Source of the DNA: Chryseobacterium sp. E1
GTDB lineage: Bacteria > Bacteroidota > Bacteroidia > Flavobacteriales > Weeksellaceae
Direction of reading: 5' to 3'
Length of the DNA: 64,000 nucleotides
Assembly (NCBI GenBank): GCA_019203745.1
Contig: CP078104.1
Location: 3,100,001-3,164,000, forward strand
Shown: piece after piece, positions 56,151-64,000 of the stretch
Numbering within the stretch: position 1 is the stretch's first letter
Layout: the number at the start of each line of letters is the position of its first letter
Position numbers and translations under genes: made by a program
The notes under the pieces: model-generated
What the model was told of the DNA's origin: nothing
The model's database searches: none
What the model saw: only the letters and a program-made list of their open reading frames with translations

Positions 56151-56164
56151 CAAAAATTAAAAAA

Positions 56165-57139
56165 ATGAGCAAACCGATAACTGAATTCATAGAAAAGTAT
56201 TACCTGCACTTCAACGCAGCTGCATTGGTGGATGCTTCTAAAGGATATGTTGCCCACCTTAAAGATGGCGGAAAAATGATGATCACTCTGGCAGGTGCAA
56301 TGTCTACTGCTGAGTTAGGAAAAATTCTTGCTGAAATGATCCGTCAGGGTAAAGTAGATTTTATCTCTTGTACAGGGGCTAACCTTGAAGAAGATTTAAT
56401 GAACCTTGTGGCACACTCTCACTATGAAAGAGTTCCTCATTACAGAGATCTGACAGCTCAGGATGAGTGGGATCTTTTGGAAAGAGGTCTGAACAGAGTT
56501 ACAGATACTTGTATCCCTGAAGAAGAGGCATTCAGAAGATTACAGAAGCACATCGTAGAAATCTGGAAAGATGCTGAAGCAAAAGGAGAAAGATATTTTC
56601 CTCACGAATTCATGTACAAAATGATCCTTTCGGGAGTATTGGAGCAGTATTATGAGATTCCTAGAGAAAACTCCTGGATGATTGCTGCTGCAGAAGCAAA
56701 CCTGCCAATCGTAGTACCGGGATGGGAAGATTCTACAATGGGTAATATCTTCGCTTCTTACTGCATCAAAGGTGAGCTTAAAGCAACTACAATGAAATCA
56801 GGTATCGAATATATGACTTACCTTGCTGACTGGTATACTAAAAACTCAGGAGGAAAAGGAGTTGGATTCTTCCAGATTGGTGGAGGTATCGCAGGAGACT
56901 TCCCTATCTGTGTAGTACCAATGTTGTATCAGGATATGGAAATGCATGACATTCCTTTCTGGTCTTATTTCTGCCAGATTTCTGATTCTACTACATCTTA
57001 CGGTTCATATTCAGGAGCAGTTCCAAATGAGAAAATCACCTGGGGTAAATTAGATATCACTACACCGAAATTTATCGTTGAAAGTGATGCAACGATCTGT
57101 GCACCATTAATGTTCTCTTATATTCTTGAGAATGCTTAA
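56165..57139 (+). CDS. Deoxyhypusine synthase family protein
   Basis: Intact 324 residues. Family features: ITLAGAMSTAELGKILAEMIRQGKVDFISCTGANLEEDLMN, a NAD-binding GVGFFQIGGGIAGDFPI block, SDSTTSYGSYSGA, and EKITWGKLD, whose Lys corresponds to the substrate-linking lysine of the family. Bacteria lack eIF5A, so bacterial members act on free polyamines (homospermidine synthase-like chemistry) or an unknown amine. Agmatine deiminase, which feeds putrescine synthesis, lies 4.6 kb upstream. Own promoter and terminator. Confidence 0.9.
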   Translation: MSKPITEFIEKYYLHFNAAALVDASKGYVAHLKDGGKMMITLAGAMSTAELGKILAEMIRQGKVDFISCTGANLEEDLMNLVAHSHYERVPHYRDLTAQDEWDLLERGLNRVTDTCIPEEEAFRRLQKHIVEIWKDAEAKGERYFPHEFMYKMILSGVLEQYYEIPRENSWMIAAAEANLPIVVPGWEDSTMGNIFASYCIKGELKATTMKSGIEYMTYLADWYTKNSGGKGVGFFQIGGGIAGDFPICVVPMLYQDMEMHDIPFWSYFCQISDSTTSYGSYSGAVPNEKITWGKLDITTPKFIVESDATICAPLMFSYILENA

Positions 57140-57168
57140 GTAATAAACTCTTTACGAGATTACTATAT

Positions 57169-57197
57169 AGCGCTTCCATTTTGGGAGCGCTTTTTTT
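57169..57197 (+). terminator. Terminator of the deoxyhypusine-synthase-family gene
   Basis: AGCGCTTCC and GGGAGCGCT arms around ATTTT, followed by a T tract. Confidence 0.88.
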
Positions 57198-57225
57198 ATT
57201 TCTAGGTTTTCAGTTTTTTATATCT

Positions 57226-57614
57226 TGCGGATTTTGCAGATTACGCAGATTCTGTGAAAAAGTATTTAGTGTTGAAATCGCAAAGGCCCAAATTATTTTG
57301 CATGCATAATTATTTAGGGGGCAGGGATTTTATCTGCGATAAAATTATATACTGCTGAATATTGCCACAAATGCACGAATAAATAATTTATATCCCGTTC
57401 AAAAAAATATGTTTCCTATGTGGTTAAAAAAATAGGAGTACAGCTTGCTGAAGATCTTATCTTCTTGCGCCTTAAAAATATGTTCAATTCTAATCAAAAT
57501 CCTTTGCGCCTTTATGATTTTCAACAAATCTGCGTAATCAGCTAAATCTGCGAGCCAATATTTAAGCATCATTTGGAGCTGTGAAAACCTGTGCTATCTG
57601 CGGGAAAATAAAAA
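57226..57614. repeat. Gene-free spacer with dispersed GATTACGCAGATT-type repeats
   Basis: About 390 bases without a gene. It contains GCAGATTACGCAGATT at 57236-57251, the inverted copy AATCTGCGTAATCAGC at 57527-57542 continuing to AATCTGCGAG, plus CGCAAAGG, TTGCGCC and CTTTGCGCC words. The same vocabulary recurs in the spacers at 58159-58445 and 58990-59200. Confidence 0.6.
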
Positions 57615-57761
57615 TCAATCTAAAGAATTAACCAGCACAAAATAACGGTAAGCTAAAATTCCCTTTTCTATTTTCGTAAGCCTGTTTGGATCCTTCTTAC
57701 TCAATTTCGGAAGGACTTTCTTATTGATTGCATTCAGTAAACGGAAAAATGATTTTTTCAT
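57615..57761 (-). CDS. Very small conserved basic protein
   Basis: 48 residues from ATG 57761: MKKSFFRLLNAINKKVLPKL followed by SKKDPNRLTKIEKGILAYRY and a short end. Highly basic with two likely helices. Similar short proteins accompany many Flavobacteriia genomes; some databases label them SsrA-binding-like, which is far shorter than true SmpB and probably wrong. A start at 57806 would add a weak extension and is not favoured. Confidence 0.6.
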   Translation of the reverse strand: MKKSFFRLLNAINKKVLPKLSKKDPNRLTKIEKGILAYRYFVLVNSLD

Positions 57762-57862
57762 ATCTTTATATTTTAATGAAACATCATTGAGCCGGTAAGA
57801 ATTCAAAAATGATGCAAAAAACGAATGAAGTTTATAAAATTTAGGATTTAAAAACAGAAATT

Positions 57863-58158
57863 ATGGACGAAATTTTCAAACAGCAGGTATACGAAGTAAC
57901 CAGGCTTATTCCAAAGGGAAGGGTTTCTACATATGGTGCTATAGCGAAAGCAGTAGGTTACCCTAATCATTCCCGTCATGTAGGAAAAGCAATGGGAGGC
58001 TGCCCAAAAGATGTTCCGGCTCATCGCGTAATATCAAGTTCAGGCGTTTTATCTGTTCCGGAATTTCAGCCTAAGCTGGAAGCGGAAGGAATCACTGTGG
58101 AAAATCTTAGAATAAAAATTTCAAAAAACTGTTCTGGGATCCGTTGAATGAATTGTAA
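57863..58158 (+). CDS. Alkyltransferase-like protein (MGMT family, Cys to Ala)
   Basis: About 98 residues. VYEVTRLIPKGRVSTYGAIAKAVGYP is the DNA-binding domain of the O6-alkylguanine transferase fold. The active-site PCHR is PAHR here, so it cannot transfer an alkyl group to itself. Such ATL proteins bind alkylated bases and hand them to nucleotide-excision repair. One A lost near 58120 moves the stop from 58147 to 58158; the repaired end is FKKLFWDPLNEL. Confidence 0.82.
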
Positions 58159-58445
58159 ATTTTAAGTTTCGGAAACGATGATCTTTTTAATGCAAAGTTT
58201 CTATCTATAAGCCGTTCTATTTTTAAGGGTGCAAAGAAGGGAATCAAATTCATTGATTTTTTAAGCGAATGTATTACCCCAAAGCTTCATCAGCGACAAA
58301 AAGCAACTCTTTGCCTCCTGAAATAAAGCATAGGAAAATTAACCCTTTGCGTCAAAAAAACTCACCATCAACACTGCAAAGCAAAAAAATGTCACTCCAT
58401 AATTTAATAGAAGTGACATCAATATTTTTAAGTGTTCAAACTGTA
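58159..58445. other. Spacer with repeat words, no gene
   Basis: Contains GGTGCAAAGAAGG, CCCTTTGCGTCAAAAA and CACTGCAAAGC, fragments of the same dispersed repeat vocabulary. No coding frame of note. Confidence 0.45.
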
Positions 58446-58841
58446 TTATTTTCTGGACCTTGAAGAAGTCTGAGAATTTTTCAACTCCTCTTTCAGCCTT
58501 TCATTTTCTTCTTTTAACAAAGCAATATATCCCTGTAGATTTTCAATAATAGATCCCGGAATATTATTATATTGCTGTTGAGTATTAATACCTCCTGCAG
58601 ATTGGTCATTGAATACGGGATGGTCATTATTAACAATTATTGCAGCTGATTCATCTTCATAAATATCTTCAACAGGTACTTCAAAGAAACGGGCAAGTTT
58701 GTCCCATTCATCCTGAACAATTCTCACATCACCACTTTCTTTCCGGCTGTAGTTGGATACATCTGTTGCTATATAATCAGCTACCTGCTGCTGAGTATAG
58801 CCTTTTTGCTTTCTGATGAGACGTAACTTTTCTTTTTGCAT
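58446..58841 (-). CDS. XRE-family regulator with C-terminal coiled coil
   Basis: Intact 131 residues. Helix-turn-helix at residues 5-60 (LRLIRKQKGYTQQQVADYIATDVSNYSRKESG), a linker, and a leucine-rich coiled-coil end (LQGYIALLKEENERLKEELKN) suited to dimerisation. Such proteins often regulate a neighbouring gene or their own, but none of the neighbours is obviously related. Single-gene unit flanked by repeat-bearing spacers. Confidence 0.85.
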   Translation of the reverse strand: MQKEKLRLIRKQKGYTQQQVADYIATDVSNYSRKESGDVRIVQDEWDKLARFFEVPVEDIYEDESAAIIVNNDHPVFNDQSAGGINTQQQYNNIPGSIIENLQGYIALLKEENERLKEELKNSQTSSRSRK

Positions 58842-58989
58842 GACCTACATTTTATACAAAAATGGCAAAAAAGCAGAAGTTATACAATAGAAAACGAATA
58901 AAATATAGAGTAAAGTAATGAAGATTAAGAGAAAAGAAGAGACAGGTTTATAATATTCAGGTTATTTAAATGAGTTGTTGATGATTTTT

Positions 58990-59200
58990 AGATTGTTGGA
59001 AAACGCAAAGGTGCAAAGAGTCTCATTTATTAAATTTTCTCGCAGATCACACAGATTACGCAGATTTTTATTAGTATCTGCATAATCTGCAAAATCAGCG
59101 TGAAATAGAAAATAAAATATACAGTACACAATTTATCGCAGATAAAATCCTTGCGCTTTAAAGCATGGGCCTTGTGAGAAAAACTTGCGACTTTGCATTT
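58990..59200. repeat. Spacer with dispersed CAGATTACGCAGATT repeats
   Basis: CGCAGATCACACAGATTACG begins at 59041, leading to CAGATT at 59061-59066, then ATCTGCATAATCTGC at 59076-59090 and CTTGCGCTTTAAAGC near 59150. Same vocabulary as the spacer at 57226. Confidence 0.6.
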
Positions 59201-59221
59201 CCCAACATGCTCAAATAAAAA

Positions 59222-59246
59222 AGACTGCTTCAAAATGAAACAGTCT
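59222..59246 (-). terminator. Terminator of htpG
   Basis: AGACTG...CAGTCT stem with inner TTCA/TGAA pairs; on the minus strand a T6 tract follows. Confidence 0.85.
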
Positions 59247-59254
59247 CTTGTGTA

Positions 59255-61148
59255 TTATTTTTCAAGTTGCTTATAGCTTCTCTGTATAAAATCGGTCAGG
59301 TCTTTTCCTTTCAGTAAATTCTGTGAGAGTTTCGCAAGATCCAAAGCATATTTGATTAAACTTTCTTTTTCTTCAGCATTCTCAGTTTTTAAAATCTGAT
59401 TAGAAAGCTCACTGTTTGAGTTGACTACAAGATTGTACATCTCCGGGAAGCCTCCCATTCCGAACATACCGCCACCGCCTGTAGCCTGCATTTCTTTCAT
59501 TCTTCGCATAAATTCAGGTTGGGTAATGGTGAAAGGAGCATCATTACTGTCCAGATCTTCAAGCTGTACCGTAAATTTTGAATCCTGAATGGCTTCTTCT
59601 ACATTCTTTTTCAAAGACTCTTTTTCCGTTTCATTGAGTTTTGAAATGATTGGCTCGTCTTTTTGATCAGATTGTTGATGTGGTCAGCGTCTACTCTTGC
59701 AAAAGAGATATTTTCCTTGGATGTTTCCAGTTTCTGGATGACGTGTGGAGTGATAGGAGAGTCTAATAACAGAACTTCATATCCTTTATCCTTTGCAGAC
59801 TGAATGTAGCTGTGCTGTTCATCAGCGTTGGTAGCGTATAAAACAACCAACTTGTTGTCTTTATCCGTTTGTGCAGGTTTGATTTTTTCAACCAGTTCAT
59901 CCCAAAGGAAATACTTCCCGTCTGTAGTAGGATATAGTGTGAATTTGTCAGCTTTTTCAGCAAATTTTTCTTCTGTAACAATTCCGTATTCAATAACTAC
60001 TTTGATGTCGTTCCATTTTTTCTCATAATCTTCACGGTTTTCGTTGATCAGGAAGCCATTTTATCGGCAACCTTTTTCGTGATATAAGATGAAATCTTCT
60101 TTACCGCACCATCTGCCTGAAGATAAGAACGGGAAACATTCAACGGAATATCCGGAGAGTCAATTACCCCTCTCAGAAGCATTAAGAAATCAGGAACAAT
60201 TCCTTTTACCTCATCCGTTACGAATACCTGGTTCTGGTATAACTGAATTTTATCCTTATCAATATTTAAGTTGTTGCTCAGCTTAGGGAAGAACAGGATT
60301 CCGGTAAGGTTGAAAGGATAATCCACGTTCAGGTGGATATTGAATAAAGGTTCTTCAAACTGCATTGGATACAATTCGTGATAGAACTTCATATAATCCT
60401 CGTTGGTCAGTTCATTTGGAGCAATGGTCCATGCCGGAACCGGATTGTTAATAATATTGTCTACTTCCTCCGTTTCAGCCACTGCATCTTCAGGAGCGTC
60501 TTCCGGTAATGGCAGGGTATGGGTTTTTGTCCCGAATTTGATCGGAACAGGCATAAATTTGTTGTATTTTAATAACAGATCACGGATTCTTCCTTCTTCC
60601 AGAAACTCTAGAGAATCTTCTGCAATATGAAGAATGATTTCTGTACCTCTATCTGTTTTATCCGTAGTTTCTTCAAGGGTAAATTCCGGACTTCCGTCGC
60701 AGATCCAACGTACAGCCGGCTCGTCTTTATAAGATTTTGTAAGGATTTCCACTTTTTCAGCAACCATAAATGCCGAGTAAAAACCAAGACCAAAGTGTCC
60801 GATGATTCCTGAATCTTTTGCTGAATCTTTATATTTTTCTAAGAACTCTTCCGCTCCTGAAAACGCCACCTGGTTGATATATTTTTCAACTTCCTCACCT
60901 GTCATACCAATACCCTGGTCGATGATGCGAAGTGTTTTTTGCTCTTTGTCAATTTTTACTTCAAGCTTCGGATTGCCATATTCAACCTTTGCTTCGCCGA
61001 TACTTGTTAAATGTTTTAATTTAAGGGTAGCATCAGTAGCATTGGAGATCAATTCTCTTAAGAATATTTCGTGGTCACTGTAAAGAAACTTTTTGATAAG
61101 CGGGAAAATGTTTTCCACAGATACATTAATATTTCCTTTAGTCATCAT
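59255..61148 (-). CDS. htpG: Molecular chaperone HtpG (Hsp90)
   Basis: About 631 residues. N-terminal GHKL ATPase domain with FLRELISNATDA, IDQGIGMTGEEV, FGLGFYSAFMV and a TDRGTEIILHI block, a middle domain (LLRGVIDSPDIPLNVSRSYLQ) and a C-terminal dimerisation domain (ELSNQILKTENAEEKE). ATP-driven folding of late-stage clients, stress-inducible. Two breaks: near 60056 (KVADKM) and near 59659 (LIKKDEPIISKLNETE). Two adjacent ATG codons at 61148 and 61145. Confidence 0.95.
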
Positions 61149-61298
61149 ATTTTAGATTTTTAATTTTCAATTCTTTCTCAAAAAAATACCATCGGGAAGA
61201 ATGTGACAGAATGACATTTTTCTGCTGGGGAAACAAGTATATGATGCGGTTTTGTCGAAGAAATATCATACTTTTAATCCTTAAAAATTTTTACTACA

Positions 61299-64000
61299 AT
61301 GAAGTTGAAATGTACAGTTTTTATTCTGCTCATCATAACCTCCTGGATGTATGGACAGAAAAAGCCTTTAGATCATTCTGTCTATGACAGCTGGCAAAAT
61401 ATAGGCACGAGAAAAATCTCAAATGACGGAAAATGGGTTGCCTATTCTGTGGATGCACAGGAAGGAAATGATAACCTGTTTTTATATTCGGTTAAAAATA
61501 AAACCTCACAGACGTTTCCAAGAGCTACAAAAGTAAATTTTACAAACGATTCGAGATTTGCTGTTTTTCAGATCCGCCCGCAGTATAAGGATATAAAAGC
61601 AGTAAAGGATAAAAAGCTTAAAAAAGTAAATTAACAAAAGACAGTCTTGCAATTGTTGATTTTTTGAGTGGTCATACAGAGAAAATTCCTGATGTGAAAA
61701 CATTCAGAATTCCTGAGAAAGCAGGATCTTATATAGCTTATCTTCTGGAAAATACAAAAGATAAATCTTCAGATGATGCTTCTGATAAAGAAACCGGAGA
61801 CGAAAATAAGGACGATGATAAAAACGTAAAGCCCTTACAGCTGGTAGTACGAAATCTTTTGGATGGGAAAAGTACAGTTTATGATAATGTAGTTCGGTAT
61901 GAATTCAGTAAAAATGGTAAGCAACTCGTTTTTGTGACTAAAAAACCGGAAGAGAAGCCTAATAAAGATAAAAAAGAAGGAAAAAATGCCGGAGACGAAA
62001 AACCTGCGGATAAAAAAGACACGGATAAATCAAAGCCGAAAAAATATGCGTTTCAAACTGTACAGGTAGTCGATCTTCAAAAAGGAACTGTAACCAAAGT
62101 TTCGGAAATGGAAGGCGATTATTCACAATTGTCCTTTGATGAAGAAGGAAACCAGCTGGCATTTGTGGGAACTTCTTCGGCACAGAATGATTTAGTAAAA
62201 CTGTATAAATTATATTACTTTGATTTTAAAGGAAATAAAAAGGAAATGATTACCAATGAAAATACCCAAATGAAAAAAGACTGGGTGATTTCTGAAAACC
62301 GTTTACCTTTATTCAGCAAAAACGGTAAACAACTGTATTTTGGGGTTGCTCGAAACCTGTTGCAAAAGATACAGCAATGATTGCCAATGACCATGCCGTT
62401 GTAGATATCTGGAACTATAGAGATGATTATCTTCAAACAGTACAGCTAAAGGAGTTGAAAAATGACCTGAAAAAATCTTATGCTGCCGTAATGCAAACGG
62501 AAAAACCGGATTTCTTTACGAATATAGACGGTGAGGATCTGGATACTTTACGTCTGGTAAATGAGGGGAATGCCGAATTTGCTTTGGGTATTACCAGTTT
62601 GAACAACCGTATTTCTTCACAATGGGAAGGCGCTACAAAGAAAACCTATTTCCTTATTGATCACAAAACAGGAGACAGAACAGAAATTATTAAAAACCTG
62701 AATGGAGCCGTTGCAGTATCTCCATTAGGTAAATTTGTGGTGATTTTTGACAGAGAAAAAGGGCAGTGGCTGAGCTATAATGTGAAAACTAAACAAACCC
62801 TACCTTTAAATACAGGCTTACCCGTTTCTTTTGTTGATGAAGAATTTGATATGCCGGATTTTCCCAATCCATATGGTATCGCATCCTGGACAGATAAAGA
62901 TGAATCTGTGATTATAAAAGATCGCTACGACCTCTGGGAGTTCTTCCTGAACGGCTCAAAAAAGCCAAGAAATATTACCAATGGATTTGGGCGTAAACAT
63001 AAAATAACATTTGATACATACGACTTGGATAAGGATATTAAAAGCCTGAACAGGAAATCTTCTATCTATTTATCAGCATTTGATAATACCTCCAAGGCAA
63101 ACGGAATTTTCAGAACTTCTGTTCAGTCGAAAGCTGATCCTGTGAAAATTCAGATGGAAGACGTTTGGGGATACAGAAGTCTTCAAAAAGCAAAAAATGC
63201 AGAAGAATATATTGTAGTAAAAGAATCCTACACAGATTCTCCCAATATTTTTGTAACCTCTGATTTCTCACAACAGCAAAAGCTGAGTAATACCAATCCT
63301 CAGCAAAAACAATATAATTGGGGAACGGACGAATTGGTACACTGGACAACGCCAAAAGGAAATACTTCTACAGGAATTTTATACAAACCGGAAGATTTCG
63401 ATCCGAACAAAAATATCCTATGATCGTTTATTTCTATGAAAAGCTTTCGGATAATCTGAACCGCTATGTAGCACCGGCACCCACACCTTCACGATTGAAT
63501 ATTTCTTATTTCGTGAGCAACGGATATCTGGTTTTCACCCCTGATATTTCTTACACAGACGGTCTTCCGGGAGAATCTGCTATGGATTACATCAATTCGG
63601 GAGTTGAAAATCTAAAGAAAAACTCCTGGGTAGACGGAACCAAAATCGGAATTCAGGGACAAAGCTGGGGTGGTTACCAGGTAGCCTATCTCATCGCTCA
63701 TACCAATATGTATGCAGCTGCCTGGAGTGGTGCCCTGTTGTTAATATGACTTCCGCATACGGAGGAATCCGATGGACTTCGGGGATGAACAGACAGTTTC
63801 AGTATGAAAAATCTCAGAGTAGACTAGGAAAAAATCTATGGGAGGCTCCGGAACTTTATATTAAAAACTCACCGCTTTTCACCATTGATAAAGTAAAAAC
63901 TCCTGTAGTGATTATGAGTAACGATAAAGATGGAGCAGTGCCTTGGTATCAGGGAATTGAAATGTTTACCGCATTGCGCCGTCTCGAAAACCCGTATGGT
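61299..64000 (+). CDS. S9 family prolyl oligopeptidase-like serine peptidase, 3' end outside the window
   Basis: More than 900 residues in the window. Signal peptide (MKLKCTVFILLIITSWMYGQ), a long N-terminal beta-propeller region with an acidic/Lys-rich low-complexity insertion (residues about 155-235), then the catalytic alpha/beta hydrolase domain with GQSWGGYQ as the nucleophile elbow near residue 790 and the Asp region SNDKDGAVP near 878. The His lies beyond the window. Exported dipeptidyl or oligopeptidase. Breaks near 61630, 62354, 63416 and 63735. Confidence 0.88.

Noticed and set aside
57226..59200. CRISPR array
   Set aside because: Repeat copies differ in length, orientation and spacing, and no cas gene is present.

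Overview
The window reads as a chromosomal stretch of a Chryseobacterium-like member of the Flavobacteriia (Bacteroidota). The grounds are SusC/SusD pairs, a lipoprotein-type TamA homologue next to TamB, a fused cbb3 oxidase CcoNO, many short spacers holding the Bacteroidota -7 element TAnnTTTG, low GC content, and a double-glycine leader peptide typical of Chryseobacterium. No insertion sequence, phage, rRNA or CRISPR array is visible. One tRNA, Gln(UUG), is present.

A technical feature dominates the reading. Most long genes are broken by one-base losses, mostly in A/T or G homopolymers, and adding back one base restores a normal family member each time. I treat these genes as intact with sequence errors and give whole-gene coordinates, not the fragments.

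Layout. 1-829: start of a secreted repeat protein. 1311-5183: a DUF6702 protein, a methyltransferase/VanW/ACP-phosphodiesterase operon, and radA. 5363-11674: a six-gene minus-strand operon resembling Escherichia coli ynbABCD (CDP-alcohol phosphatidyltransferase, CdsA-like cytidylyltransferase, degenerate patatin, SDR oxidoreductase, PAP2/dual-specificity phosphatase, hydrolase/methyltransferase fusion), probably a dedicated phospholipid pathway. 11833-16104: pyrG, yidC, rnhB. 16405-26009: two consecutive SusCD nutrient-uptake pairs, then a small lipoprotein and a hidden bacteriocin-like peptide gene (26604-26737). 26892-28975: argS with an unusual internal insertion. 29032-37344: tamB-tamL-yihY operon (envelope biogenesis). 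37637-40902: ccoNO-ccoP, with a small XRE regulator diverging from it.

41483-47265 looks like a contact-dependent weapon cassette: a LysM-like protein, a PAAR-like DUF4280 protein, a very large peptidoglycan-targeting effector (peptidoglycan-binding, M15-like peptidase and an extra C-terminal domain), then two AT-rich small exported proteins that are candidate immunity proteins. 47400-57139 holds an amino-acid permease, an AraC regulator, an exported agmatine deiminase, HdeD, tRNA-Gln, a MenE-like ligase, ArfB, a small beta-barrel, a GreA/Rnk-like protein and a deoxyhypusine-synthase-family enzyme. From 57200 to 59200, short genes are separated by spacers full of a dispersed repeat related to GATTACGCAGATT. 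The window ends with htpG and the start of an S9 peptidase.

The most interesting candidates are the ynb-like lipid operon, the LysM/DUF4280/effector cassette, the double-glycine peptide, and the argS insertion.
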